This document shows, piece by piece, positions 21,554-31,987 of a DNA stretch of 64,000 nt. The DNA comes from Shewanella psychropiezotolerans (lineage in GTDB: Bacteria > Pseudomonadota > Gammaproteobacteria > Enterobacterales > Shewanellaceae), in contig NZ_CP041614.1 in NCBI RefSeq assembly GCF_007197555.1, positions 5,510,001-5,574,000 of the forward strand. The letters run 5' to 3'. Position 1 is the first letter of the stretch. Each line of letters begins with the position of its first letter. The position numbers and the translations under genes were made by a program. The notes under the pieces were generated by a model. That model worked only from the letters and a program-made list of their open reading frames with translations. It did no database searches and was not told the DNA's origin.

Positions 21554-22921
21554 TTAGCTGACAGAGCCTAACACAGCTCGCGCCTCTCTTAAATCGAAAT
21601 GCTCATCAACTTTCAAATATGCGACTCTCTCCTCTAAGACAACTATCGCCTCAGCAACTCCGGCTAATTGAGACAACTCACTTGCCATCGCCTTGGCCTG
21701 TTCTTTACCTTCTACTGTAGCTTCAAGGGTATAGCTCTTAAGCAGCACAGGATTCTCCATGCCCAAGGTCAATAACAACCAGACAGTCATCAAGCACAAA
21801 GCGGCCGCGAATACCCCGACGGCACCCAATAATTGATATGCACCGCCACCCAGTAAGCCACCGCAGAAGGCACCGAGAAATTGACTGGTAGAGTAAACCC
21901 CCATGGCAGAGCCCTTGTCTCCCACCGGACAAAACTTGGCTATTAAACTTGGCAGCGAGGCTTCCAGATAGTTAAAACCGGTAAAAAATAGCACTACTGC
22001 AATACTCAAAATCATCAGGTTATGGGCAAACAGCGCCATCAAACCTAAGGCCAGCATCATGACCAACAGGGACACCTGAAAAGTGGCTTTAGTATTTTTC
22101 TTCTTTACCCCTATGATGATCAACGGCACCATAAGGAAGAAGGCACCAATAAATGCAGGGAAATAGAGCATCCAGTGCTTTTCTTTCACTAAGCCCGCAT
22201 CCACCAGATCCAGTGGCAAGGCCACAAATACTGCCGTCAATACCAGATGCAGAATAAATATTCCGGCATCGAGTCTGAATAGTTGTGGGTCGGTGATCAT
22301 GGCTCTTAACTTGGTAGGCGTAGCCACTGTGTCACCTTTCGGTGCATGTGTGATGGGAGTAGGTACCAGAAACTGAACGATCAACATGCCTAGTACAGCC
22401 AGACACGCCGTCAAGGCGAACAGGCCCGATAAACCAATATACTGAGCAACGATAGGCCCGACCAATAACGACAGCGCAAAGGAAAAACCTATGCACATGC
22501 CGATTATTGCCATCACCTTAGTGCGCTGCTCATCCCGGGTTAAATCGGCGGCCAAGGCTAATACGGCGGCAGCGATCGCCCCCATTCCCTGTATTGCCCG
22601 GCCAGCGACGACACCATAAATCGTATCGGCATTGGCGGCGACCAAACTACCGATAGCAAACAATACCAGACCGATGAGGATGATAGGTTTACGGCCAAAC
22701 TTATCCGATAGCATCCCCATGGGGATCTGCAGGGCGGCTTGAGTCAGACCATATGCACCTATGGCTATCCCCACCCAAAGTGGTGAAAAGCCCTCGAGAT
22801 GTTGTCCGTATAGCGCAAAGACAGGCATGATCATAAACAAGCCCATCATGCGTAAACCAAATACACCGGCTAATGAAAACGCGACTTTGGTCTCAGTCTT
22901 TGATAGTCCGTTATTGGCCAT
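21554..22921 (-). CDS. yajR: MFS transporter YajR with C-terminal YAM domain
   Basis: A 455-aa major facilitator protein with 12 predicted helices. The MFS motif A is GMLSDKFGRKPIILIG between helices 2 and 3, and the N-terminus contains FGLRMMGLFMIMPVF. After helix 12 a soluble domain of about 65 residues (ATVEGKEQAKAMASELSQL to ALGSV-like end) matches the ferredoxin-like YAM domain of E. coli YajR, which has almost the same length (454 aa). The substrate is unknown. It is divergent from uvrA and downstream of ssb's promoter side. Confidence 0.88.
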   Translation of the reverse strand: MANNGLSKTETKVAFSLAGVFGLRMMGLFMIMPVFALYGQHLEGFSPLWVGIAIGAYGLTQAALQIPMGMLSDKFGRKPIILIGLVLFAIGSLVAANADTIYGVVAGRAIQGMGAIAAAVLALAADLTRDEQRTKVMAIIGMCIGFSFALSLLVGPIVAQYIGLSGLFALTACLAVLGMLIVQFLVPTPITHAPKGDTVATPTKLRAMITDPQLFRLDAGIFILHLVLTAVFVALPLDLVDAGLVKEKHWMLYFPAFIGAFFLMVPLIIIGVKKKNTKATFQVSLLVMMLALGLMALFAHNLMILSIAVVLFFTGFNYLEASLPSLIAKFCPVGDKGSAMGVYSTSQFLGAFCGGLLGGGAYQLLGAVGVFAAALCLMTVWLLLTLGMENPVLLKSYTLEATVEGKEQAKAMASELSQLAGVAEAIVVLEERVAYLKVDEHFDLREARAVLGSVS

Positions 22922-23053
22922 GTTCCGCCCTGATCTGAAGTCATAAATAAGTCGCGCATGTTATCACGAAGCACTTAATTAGCTCAAAAAGAATCTCCCA
23001 AGATGTGATTAAACAATGTTTAGACAGAGCAATTGCCTAAGAGAGAATATAAA

Positions 23054-23068
23054 TGTACTCGAAGTACA
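23054..23068. promoter_or_regulatory. 15-bp palindrome in the yajR-uvrA divergent region
   Basis: TGTACT-CGA-AGTACA is a perfect 6-bp-arm repeat about 120 bp before uvrA. It does not match the gammaproteobacterial LexA box (CTGT-N8-ACAG). A regulator cannot be named. Confidence 0.35.
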
Positions 23069-23187
23069 CTTCCTGAGTGCAAATGAACGAACTAGAAGGA
23101 TCCTGTCCGTCCTCAAACCTAAGAGTTCCGCTTTTGTCATTTTTTATGCGATAATCGATCTCTTTTTTATTCGGCATAGAGAGACAG

Positions 23188-26021
23188 ATGGACAAGATTG
23201 AAGTACGTGGCGCCCGCACCCACAATCTAAAAAACATCGACTTAACGATTCCCAGAAACAAGTTGATTGTGATCACCGGCCTTTCAGGCTCAGGAAAATC
23301 ATCCCTAGCCTTCGACACCTTGTATGCCGAAGGCCAGAGACGCTATGTCGAATCTCTCTCCGCCTATGCGCGCCAATTTTTAAGCCTGATGGAAAAGCCT
23401 GATGTCGATCTGATTGAAGGTCTCAGCCCGGCTATCTCAATCGAGCAAAAATCCACATCCCACAACCCCAGATCGACCGTAGGTACCATCACGGAGATCT
23501 ACGACTATCTGCGATTACTTTTTGCCCGTGTAGGTGAGCCCCGTTGTCCAACTCATGGCCAACCACTCGCCGCACAGACGGTCAGTCAGATGGTCGATAA
23601 AGTCATAGAGTTACCCGAAGGCAGCCGCCAAATGCTACTGGCACCTGTGGTCAACAATCGCAAGGGCGAGCATGTCAAACTCCTCGAGAGCCTGGCGGCT
23701 CAAGGTTTTATTCGTGCCCGTATCGATGGGGAAGTCTGCGATCTGACCGATCCACCAGAATTAGAGTTACATGTGAAGCACACCATAGAAGTCGTGGTCG
23801 ACCGCTTCAAGGTACGAGACGATATTAAGCAGCGCCTGGCCGAGTCATTCGAAACCACACTCGAGCTATCCGGTGGTATTGCGACTGTCGCCTCTATGGA
23901 CAATGACAAACAAGACCAAACAGAAGATCTCTTGTTTTCTGCCAACTTTGCCTGCCCACACTGTGGTTATTCCATGGCCGAATTGGAGCCAAGAATATTC
24001 TCCTTCAATAACCCGGCTGGCGCCTGTGGTACCTGTGATGGTCTGGGTGTGCAGCAGTTTTTCGATGCAGACCGCGTGATATTGAATTCCGAATTGTCTC
24101 TCGCTGGCGGCGCGATTCGTGGCTGGGATAGACGCAACTTCTATTATTTTCAGATGCTCAGTTCATTAGCCGAACACTATAAATTTGACATTGAGAAACC
24201 CTACCAGCAACTGACCGATGACGTACGCAAGCTGGTGTTATACGGTTCTGGAAAAGAAAGCATTTCCTTCAAGTACATCAATGATCGAGGGATGTAGTGG
24301 TACGTAACCACCCTTTCGAAGGTATTCTCAACAACATGGATCGTCGTTACCGTGAAACCGAGTCAAACGCCGTCCGTGAAGAGCTAGCTAAGTTCATCAA
24401 TACTCAGTCCTGTCAAAGCTGTGGTGGATCTCGTCTGCGGGAAGAGGCGAGAAACGTATTTATCAAAGATCTTAACCTGCCAGTACTGACCGAATGGTCT
24501 ATCGGGGAGGCGATGGACTACTTCAGCAGTCTAGAGCTACCGGGGCAAAAGGGTCAGATAGCAGAGAAGATCCTCAAGGAAGTGCGAGACAGACTCGGCT
24601 TCCTAGTCAATGTGGGACTCAATTATCTGAGTCTATCCCGTTCGGCGGAGACATTATCCGGCGGAGAGGCCCAAAGGATCAGGCTCGCCAGCCAGATTGG
24701 CGCTGGTCTGGTCGGTGTCATGTATGTACTCGACGAACCCTCTATTGGTCTACATCAGAGAGATAATGAACGCTTACTGCAAACCTTGGTTCACCTAAGA
24801 GACTTAGGCAACACGGTAATCGTCGTCGAACACGACGAAGATGCGATCAAGATGGCCGATCACGTTATCGATATCGGCCCCGGAGCCGGGATTCATGGCG
24901 GCGAGGTGATTTGTGATGGCACCCTGCAAGATATTCTCGACTGTGAGGCTTCGATCACCGGCCAATATCTGTCTGGCGCTAAACAGATCCATATCACTGA
25001 AGAACGCGTTGCTTACGACGCAAATAAAGTGATTGAGCTATTCGGGGCCAGCGGTAACAACCTTCAGGATGTAGATTTAACCATTCCCGTAGGCCTGTTC
25101 ACCTGTGTCACCGGCGTATCAGGTTCTGGTAAGTCGACACTGATAAACGACACTTTCTATAAGATAGCCCATAGACAGCTCAATGGTGCCACTGTTGATG
25201 AGCCCTCCCCTTATAAGAGTATCGAGGGCATGGATCACTGCGATAAGGTGGTCGATATCGATCAGAGCCCTATCGGCCGAACACCCAGATCTAATCCAGC
25301 CACCTATACTGGTATTTTCACCCCTATACGTGAGCTGTTTTCCGCGACCCAAGAATCTCGCACACGAGGCTATAAACCGGGGCGTTTCTCTTTCAACGTC
25401 AAAGGCGGCCGCTGTGAAGCCTGTCAGGGCGATGGTCTGATTAAAGTTGAGATGCATTTCCTACCGGATGTTTATGTCCCTTGTGACAACTGTAAGAGCC
25501 AGCGATATAACCGTGAAACCTTAGAGGTAAAATACAAGGGTAAAAACATTCACGAAGTCTTATCTATGACTGTCGAGGAGGCACGAGGTTTCTTCGATGC
25601 CGTGCCAGCCATCTCTCGAAAACTGCAGATGTTGATGGAAGTCGGTCTCTCTTACATTGGCTTAGGTCAGAGTGCGACGACGTTATCAGGCGGTGAAGCC
25701 CAGCGCGTCAAGCTTGCCAAGGAGCTATCGAAAAGAGACACGGGTAAGACCCTGTATATTCTCGATGAGCCGACAACCGGACTGCACTTCGCAGATATCC
25801 AGTTACTTCTGGACGTCTTGCATAGACTAAAATCCCATGGCAATACCATAGTGGTGATAGAGCACAACTTGGACGTCATCAAGACTGCCGACTGGATCAT
25901 CGACTTAGGACCCGAAGGCGGCGCCGGAGGTGGAACTATTTTGGTGGCAGGTACTCCAGAAGAGGTCGCTCAACATACTGAGTCCCATACGGCACGTTTT
26001 CTTAAGCCTCTGATTCAATGA
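23188..26021 (+). pseudogene. uvrA: Excinuclease ABC subunit A, interrupted by one apparent frameshift
   Basis: Damage-recognition ATPase of nucleotide excision repair. The frame from 23188 has the UvrA N-terminus ([17 protein letters not shown]), Walker [10 protein letters not shown] and zinc-finger Cys pairs, and stops at 24297 after YINDRGM. UvrA proteins continue DRGD..VRRHPFEG. Adding one G to GGG at 24289-24291 gives [14 protein letters not shown] and joins the second frame without loss. That frame carries both ABC signatures (LSGGEAQR twice), a second Walker A (GVSGSGKST) and the C-terminal zinc site. The repaired length is 944 aa (E. coli 940). Because uvrA is rarely lost and nothing else has decayed, a sequence error is more likely than a true pseudogene. 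Confidence 0.9.
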
Positions 26022-26058
26022 TACAAGACGTGAATAATACCCGTATTTAGATAAATGC

Positions 26059-26084
26059 CGGCCCGAGTCGATATGGCTTGGGCC
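26059..26084 (+). terminator. Probable terminator after uvrA
   Basis: GGCCCGAG (26060-26067) can pair with CTTGGGCC (26077-26084) with one G-T pair, followed by TCTAATT. The U-tract is poor. Confidence 0.45.
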
Positions 26085-26206
26085 TCTAATTAACTAAACT
26101 CAATTCTAGGTTCACTGCATTATCCAATTGCAAAGATAAACCTAGTGTATCTCTGCTTAAATAGGGTTAAGTTAGATCAAACAACTGCAGCATAAAAAGG
26201 AACGGG

Positions 26207-27289
26207 ATGGATCCAACTCCTCATAGACTTAATGGCCTAACCAGTGCCAAGCTGAAATTTCAGCAATTAGCTATGCTCGTCACTCTGCTGTTAACTAGCC
26301 AGCTCATCTCCGGCTGTACTCACTCACACTTTTCCTATGCCTCATGCAAAACTCAGCTTGCTGTAGAATGGGCCAACACAGACCAGCTTCACGCCGATAT
26401 CGCCAAGCTCACCTCCCCGGAATTTGAGGGAAGAAAAACCGGCACCTTAGGGGCCGAGTTAACCAGACACTATATCGCCAACCGATATAGTGAAATAGGG
26501 CTGACCCCTTGGAAAGATGAATATTCAGTCCCATTTACATACCAATATAACTTCGGTGAGCGCCAGGGGGTCAATATGGTCGGCGTCATCTATGCCGCCG
26601 AGCCCACAGACAAATGGCGGGTCATTCTGGCTCATTACGATCACTTAGGTAAAAAAGGACATAAAATTTACCCGGGAGCAGACGATAACGCCTCAGGTAT
26701 AGCCGCTCTTTTACAAGTAGCCAGTCAAGTCGCCAAACATAATCGGAAAAATTCAGCCCCTCTTCCAGACCCACGCCAAGAGCTGTCGCAAGAGTCGTCA
26801 CGAGCGTCAGTCAACATCTTATTTGTCGCAACAGATGCTGAAGAACCAGGCCTCTTTGGTGGCTATGCCTTAGTCGAACAACTCAAACAGCTAAGTGCCA
26901 TCCCACAAATAAAACAGATAGAGTTAGCCATCAACATGGATATGGTTGGCCGTCCCGGTCGCCCCTCTGTTATCTATCTCGAAGGCCGGCGGGGTTTTAC
27001 CCATTTTGATGAGATAAAGCAGACTTTGACCGACACCACAGGCCTGTGTATCAAAGCCAAACACCCCCGTCCCCTGGGTAGGAGTGTCCAGAAAGTAGAC
27101 TGGCTGAGGGCCTCTGATCACTATCCTCTGTATAAGGCCGGGATCCCCTGGCTCTACTTTGGAGTCCCGCCGCACAATGATTATCACGGCAGTAGTGATA
27201 CAATAGAAAAAATAGATCTTAAATTTCTGGCTGCTGTAAGCGAATCGGCCTATCAACTGCTGATTATCGACAGTTTAACGTTAGAATAA
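26207..27289 (+). CDS. M28-family zinc aminopeptidase lipoprotein
   Basis: A 360-aa exported peptidase. The N-terminus has a hydrophobic run and lipobox (TSQLISGC), so it is probably a lipoprotein. M28 metal and catalytic residues are visible in order: His/Asp in AHYDHLG, Asp in PGADDNASG, Glu-Glu in DAEEPGLFG, Asp in NMDMVGRPG, and the final His in SDHYPLYKAGIPWLYFG. It probably releases N-terminal residues from peptides at the envelope. AAGGAACGGG precedes the ATG. It stands alone between uvrA and deaD. Confidence 0.85.
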   Translation: MDPTPHRLNGLTSAKLKFQQLAMLVTLLLTSQLISGCTHSHFSYASCKTQLAVEWANTDQLHADIAKLTSPEFEGRKTGTLGAELTRHYIANRYSEIGLTPWKDEYSVPFTYQYNFGERQGVNMVGVIYAAEPTDKWRVILAHYDHLGKKGHKIYPGADDNASGIAALLQVASQVAKHNRKNSAPLPDPRQELSQESSRASVNILFVATDAEEPGLFGGYALVEQLKQLSAIPQIKQIELAINMDMVGRPGRPSVIYLEGRRGFTHFDEIKQTLTDTTGLCIKAKHPRPLGRSVQKVDWLRASDHYPLYKAGIPWLYFGVPPHNDYHGSSDTIEKIDLKFLAAVSESAYQLLIIDSLTLE

Positions 27290-27537
27290 ACATGAAAATC
27301 ACTAATAGAAATTAAATTATCCACTCGCTAACTCATTAATTGGCTTAATATTTGCTAGGAAACTATCGATTATACGGGCTAAAACACCATCTTTAATTGG
27401 TAATACCAATTGCACCCTGCTATAATGTTCGGCTTACTGATACGTTATTCGGTGCGGGAAGTCGACACGGGGTTGATTTTCTGTCTATAAACCTAAGTGC
27501 TTTACGAGCACTCTGCTATTCCACAAGGTTACAACCC
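27290..27537 (+). other. Long leader region of deaD
   Basis: A 248-bp non-coding stretch before deaD. The frame is partly open without a start, which could mislead gene callers into a longer protein. Cold-shock helicase genes often have long 5' leaders. No defined riboregulator was recognised. Confidence 0.3.
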
Positions 27538-29388
27538 ATGTCATCCAATGAACAAACTTTCCGCGAGCTCGGTCTTTCCGAGCCTCTTTTGCGTGCTCTT
27601 GACGACCTTGGCTATGAAAAGCCAACCCCGATTCAAGCCGCAAGTATCGACCCTCTTATGGCCGGTAAAGACATACTAGGTCAGGCGCAGACTGGTACAG
27701 GTAAAACAGGTGCTTTCGCACTACCACTACTGAACAACATAGACCCTTCTATTAATGCTCCGCAAATTTTAGTCTTGGCACCGACTCGTGAACTTGCAGT
27801 GCAAGTTGCCGAAGCGTTCGCTAGCTATGCTAAATTTGTGAAAGGCTTACATGTACTGCCTATTTACGGTGGTCAGAGCATGCATCAGCAGCTGAATGCC
27901 CTAAGACGTGGCCCTCAGGTCATCGTTGGTACGCCTGGTCGTGTAATGGACCACATGCGTCGTGGTACTCTTAAGCTAGATTCACTAAAAGCTATGGTGC
28001 TCGACGAAGCCGATGAGATGCTAAAAATGGGCTTCATCGACGATATCGAATGGATCCTTGAGCATACACCTAAGCAACGTCAGCTTGCTCTTTTCTCTGC
28101 GACCATGCCAGAGCAAATTAAGCGTGTTGCTAATAAATATTTGACCGACCCCGTTCACGTTAAGATTGCAGCTACCACAGCTACAGTCGAAACTATTGAG
28201 CAGCGTTTTGTGCAAGTTTCACAACACAACAAACTTGAAGCACTGGTACGTGTTTTAGAAGTTGAGAAGACCGAAGGTATTATCATCTTCGTTCGTACTC
28301 GTAACAGTTGTGTTGAACTGGCTGAAAAATTAGAAGCCCGCGGTTACGCATCATCACCTCTACATGGTGATATGAACCAACAAGCACGTGAGCGTGCAAT
28401 TGATCAGCTTAAACGCGGCAAGTTAGACATCATTATTGCAACAGACGTCGCAGCTCGTGGCCTGGATGTTGAGCGTATCGGACACGTAGTTAACTACGAT
28501 ATCCCATATGATACTGAAGCTTACGTTCACCGTATTGGTCGTACCGGTCGTGCAGGCCGTACAGGTATGGCAATTCTTTTCGTTACACACAGAGAAATGC
28601 GTATGCTACGCACTATCGAGCGTGCAACTAAGAGCCGCATCTCTCCGATGGATGTCCCAAGCCCAGAGACAGTAACTGAACGTCGTCTATCTCGTCTAGG
28701 TGAGCAAGTTGCCGAAGTTATCGCTAAAGACTCTTTAGACTTCATGAAGGGTGCAGTAGCAAAGCTATGTCAAGAGCTAGAAGTCGATACAGATATTCTT
28801 GCCGCCGCTCTGCTTCAGCAAGTACAGAAAGACCGTCCTCTACAGTTACCATCGATTCACGAACGTCAACGTGATAGCCGTGATGATCGTAACTCACGTG
28901 ACCGCAATGACCGTAATGACCGTAATCCTCGCGATCGTGGTGAGCGCAGTGAGCGTCCACGTCGTGATTCACGCCCAACTCCTAGCAACTTAGGTACGGC
29001 TGACTCACTTAAAGACAATCCAGACGTTAAGATGTGTCGTTACATCATAGACGTTGGCCGTGACAATGGCGTTGGTGTCGGTAACATTGTAGGTGCAGTA
29101 GCTAATGAAGCTAACATCGACAGCCGTTACATCGGTCAAATTCAATTATTCGATCAAATAACAGCCATCGACCTTCCAGCCGGAATGCCAGCGGATGTAC
29201 TACAACACCTTAGGAAAGTGCGTGTTTGTGGTAGACCTCTAAACATCCGTGAAGCTGAAGGTGCAGAGCTTCCTTCAGAAGGAGATAGCCGTCCACCACG
29301 TCGCCCACGTAGATCTTCTAGCGATCGTCGCCCATCAACCGGTGACAGAAAGCCACATCGTAAAGGTAGCGCTCCTAAAGAGAGCTAA
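27538..29388 (+). CDS. deaD: ATP-dependent cold-shock RNA helicase DeaD/CsdA
   Basis: A 616-aa DEAD-box helicase for ribosome assembly and mRNA turnover, especially in the cold. The start at 27538 (MSSNEQTF) matches family N-termini; an in-frame opening from 27397 is non-conserved. Motifs: Q motif KPTPIQ, Walker A AQTGTGKT, DEAD, SAT, and HRIGRTGRAGR. The C-terminus has an Arg/Asp/Asn-rich stretch and then a DbpA/CsdA-type RNA-binding domain (RYIGQIQLFDQITAIDLPAG), then a basic tail. Codon use is biased to GGT, CGT and GTT, as in highly expressed genes, unlike its neighbours. Confidence 0.95.
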   Translation: MSSNEQTFRELGLSEPLLRALDDLGYEKPTPIQAASIDPLMAGKDILGQAQTGTGKTGAFALPLLNNIDPSINAPQILVLAPTRELAVQVAEAFASYAKFVKGLHVLPIYGGQSMHQQLNALRRGPQVIVGTPGRVMDHMRRGTLKLDSLKAMVLDEADEMLKMGFIDDIEWILEHTPKQRQLALFSATMPEQIKRVANKYLTDPVHVKIAATTATVETIEQRFVQVSQHNKLEALVRVLEVEKTEGIIIFVRTRNSCVELAEKLEARGYASSPLHGDMNQQARERAIDQLKRGKLDIIIATDVAARGLDVERIGHVVNYDIPYDTEAYVHRIGRTGRAGRTGMAILFVTHREMRMLRTIERATKSRISPMDVPSPETVTERRLSRLGEQVAEVIAKDSLDFMKGAVAKLCQELEVDTDILAAALLQQVQKDRPLQLPSIHERQRDSRDDRNSRDRNDRNDRNPRDRGERSERPRRDSRPTPSNLGTADSLKDNPDVKMCRYIIDVGRDNGVGVGNIVGAVANEANIDSRYIGQIQLFDQITAIDLPAGMPADVLQHLRKVRVCGRPLNIREAEGAELPSEGDSRPPRRPRRSSSDRRPSTGDRKPHRKGSAPKES

Positions 29389-29436
29389 TTTAAGATGATC
29401 TCACTAGCTCATACAGGCTAAGTGAATATATCAATG

Positions 29437-29462
29437 AAAAGGAGCCTTTGGCTCCTTTTTTT
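29437..29462 (+). terminator. Intrinsic terminator of deaD
   Basis: AAAAGGAGCC-TTT-GGCTCCTTTT is a perfect stem (29437-29459) ending in a run of T. Confidence 0.92.
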
Positions 29463-29499
29463 ATGGCTAACTTTGTTATTTTTGGCTAGCAAAATGAAG

Positions 29500-29942
29500 C
29501 TACCAAGTGCTCATACTTAAAAGCATAGGTTTGATCTGAGTATCGAAAAAAACGACAAGGTAGAGTATGAGTAATAATGTTAATGACACCAGACAACGTC
29601 TTCTGGACTCCTGTCCATTGCGGTTAAGTAAGCTTGGAAAGAGTAGAAAATTAAACGGGTTAAACAGGTTCTGGTAACAGATGATCCCAATGTCACTCTT
29701 TCTCCCCCCTTTACCATACGGTAGAAGTAAAAGCCAAAACGACACATTAAAACGGGAATGCTAACAAACATAGCTAAAGAGAATGCTAGTTCTATGCCAG
29801 ATATTTGAATCTCAATTTGCGTTAAGTGCGCTAAATTGCCAGTGAGTGAAAAAACAAAACCTATGGTCACAACCAGGGAAAAAAGTAAAAAAAGTAAGCT
29901 ATAACCAAGTAACCGATACCAATCGATTCTGACGTTTCGCAT
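29500..29942 (-). pseudogene. Unknown small membrane protein, apparent frameshift
   Basis: Two overlapping minus-strand frames read as one gene. The first (from 29942) encodes two strong membrane segments (LLGYSLLFLLFSLVVTIGFVF and a segment around LAFSLAMFVSIPVLM) and reaches VKGG at a run of six G (C6 at 29704-29709). Adding one G continues into RKSDIGIICYQNLFNPF and a third hydrophobic segment, CLVSLTLLLILYLVVFF, ending at 29500. The joined protein is 147 aa. The family is not recognised. The last membrane segment is lost in the unrepaired frame, which supports the repair. Confidence 0.55.
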
Positions 29943-30099
29943 ATGAACACCTCAAGCTAGCAATAACCTTGTCCATAAGAGAGATCCTGCACAGCACTAC
30001 ACTAGTTATAATTTAGTACAATTTCACCAATCCAACATTGCCGCAAACACTTTTTCAAAAGCGCACTCACTTGAACTTAGTTAGAGTTCCACCTAGATG

Positions 30100-31227
30100 T
30101 TATTTTTCCTCTGCCAGTAATGCTTCAACATGCTTAGCGATCGCCAGACTGGCGGTGAGCCCTGGCGACTCTATACCAAACAGGTTAATTAGCCCCTCTA
30201 TCCCGTGTACTTTGCTACCATCTATGCGGAAGTCTTCAAAACTATCTTTAGGCCCCTGAAGCTTAGGCCGTATTCCCGAATAACTAGGCTGAAGCTTATT
30301 CGCATCTATGCCAGGAAAATAACGCCTTATCGCCTCTAGGAACTTAGGTTTCAAGTTTGAGTCTATGCTGTAGTCAGGTATTGTCGAGCGAGAGATGTAC
30401 TGGGTATCGGGACCAAACTTCAGTTGCCCGCCCATATCTACAGTCGCGTGGATCCCAAGCCCGGTAATATTTGTCTCAGGAACTGGATAAACAAGCCTTG
30501 AAAATGGACTCTTGCCACTATAAGAAAAATAATGGCCTTTACACCAATGGAGCTCTGGAATACAGCCATTCCCTACTCCATCTATGTTTTGAGCGACATC
30601 AGTAGAGTACAAGCCAGCACTATTGATAAGGTAGCTACTCTGCAGTGACATAACGTCACCATCAATATCCAAGCTTAGATTAAAGCCCTTATCTGTGGGC
30701 TCAGCCCATCTAAACTGAGTATTAGCCGCGAACGAGGCTCCATTGGACTCAGCCTCTGCCAACAGACTCTGCATGTAACTGTGACTATCTATGATACCAG
30801 TCGATGGAGAGAGGAGCCCGGCTGATGCCTTTAACTCAGATGAAAATCGATGCAAGTCTCGATGAGATTGCCACATAAGATCTTCAACACCATTGTTCCT
30901 AGCCCTAAGCTGCAAGTCTGCTAAATATGCTTGCTGATCCGCATTCTGGGCCACTATGAGTTTACCTAGGGGCTTAAATGGGATTGTTCTTTTTTGGCAA
31001 AATTCATAAAGTGCCAGCTTTCCCTCGAAACACAAATTAGCCTTTAAACTCTGCTCCGGGTAATAAATACCAGCGTGGACCACCTCACTGTTACGGCTAC
31101 TGGTCTCTTCACCGAATCCCTGGTGCTTATCTATGATCAGGACATTGGAGAGCTTACAGCTTAACCTCGCCGCTATCGCCAGACCTACCACTCCGGCGCC
31201 TACGACGACAGCATCAACTTTTTCCAT
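30100..31227 (-). CDS. FAD-dependent oxidoreductase of the L-2-hydroxyglutarate dehydrogenase type
   Basis: A 375-aa DAO-family flavoprotein. The N-terminal dinucleotide motif is VVVGAGVVGLAIAARL. TSSRNSEVVHAGIYYPEQSLKA is nearly diagnostic for the LhgO/L2HGDH branch (quoted part: SSRNSEVVHAGIYY), as is the C-terminal YSGIRPKLQGP and IGIESPGLTASLAIA-like end. Family members oxidise L-2-hydroxyglutarate to 2-oxoglutarate and pass electrons to quinones. The exact substrate is inferred. No operon partner is visible. Confidence 0.85.
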   Translation of the reverse strand: MEKVDAVVVGAGVVGLAIAARLSCKLSNVLIIDKHQGFGEETSSRNSEVVHAGIYYPEQSLKANLCFEGKLALYEFCQKRTIPFKPLGKLIVAQNADQQAYLADLQLRARNNGVEDLMWQSHRDLHRFSSELKASAGLLSPSTGIIDSHSYMQSLLAEAESNGASFAANTQFRWAEPTDKGFNLSLDIDGDVMSLQSSYLINSAGLYSTDVAQNIDGVGNGCIPELHWCKGHYFSYSGKSPFSRLVYPVPETNITGLGIHATVDMGGQLKFGPDTQYISRSTIPDYSIDSNLKPKFLEAIRRYFPGIDANKLQPSYSGIRPKLQGPKDSFEDFRIDGSKVHGIEGLINLFGIESPGLTASLAIAKHVEALLAEEK

Positions 31228-31355
31228 TTCAAGTCTCTAAGTTTTTGTCGAGTATGCAAGCCTCATACTATCAAGCATTACTCCCGATTACGTCAATTTA
31301 CCTTAATACACTATATTGAACATGACCAAACATAATAAAATTAAGGGAAAAGTAG

Positions 31356-31736
31356 ATGCCTAGACTCAGTTTTGGCTGCACGATTAACCATCTACAAAAA
31401 AGTATTGCCGAAGTGATTGTAGATTCTGGAATTGAGCTCACCATAGAGATGGTTGAAGAACTAGAGACTTATCTAGATACATACTATCCAGGCTCCTTTG
31501 CACTCCTGGTCAACAAGAAAAACCCATATAGCTACACCTACGAGGCTCAATTATGCCTGGCGTCGCTAGAGAAGCAGAAGGCCATCGCAGTCTTATATCA
31601 TGATTTACACCGGGAACAGATCCCACCTCAATTTGATAAGAGACGTAAGATGGATAACATTAAGATAAAAAGCTTTCCAGCCACACAGTTGGGCACCAAG
31701 AAAGCATTAAACTGGCTGGCATCAAGCTTAATCTAG
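31356..31736 (+). CDS. Hypothetical protein, paralogue of the gene at 31988
   Basis: A 126-aa soluble protein without signal peptide. It aligns along its whole length with the protein encoded at 31988-32395. Shared blocks are FGC near the N-terminus, ALLVNK, YSY.(Y/F)EAQLC.AS.EK.KA.AV and a C-terminal NWL. The order (beta strands, ALLVNK, then AV..Y) resembles STAS-like/SpoIIAA-type folds, where such proteins bind partners. That is a fold guess, not a family call. AAGGGAAAAG precedes the ATG. Confidence 0.6.
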   Translation: MPRLSFGCTINHLQKSIAEVIVDSGIELTIEMVEELETYLDTYYPGSFALLVNKKNPYSYTYEAQLCLASLEKQKAIAVLYHDLHREQIPPQFDKRRKMDNIKIKSFPATQLGTKKALNWLASSLI

Positions 31737-31987
31737 GCTCTTTCTGATCGAGCTCGAATAGATAGATTAGATTAATTTTCATTCACCTACGAACTTCTTC
31801 CCTCTCAGACTGCTCTAATACACTGAATTATCGATAAACACTCAAGTTGCCTACATTTTCTTTAGCGATAAATCAAAGACTAGGGTGTTTTCCTAATGTA
31901 AATGTAACCGCTCATATTTTACAGGCGAAACTATTTTATACTAAGCTTCTATGGCGCTATAAAAGTAATAATACAAGGAAGAAAAAC

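Noticed and set aside
23054..23068. LexA (SOS) box for uvrA
   Set aside because: TGTACT-CGA-AGTACA does not contain CTGT-N8-ACAG, and no such box was found before uvrA or ssb.
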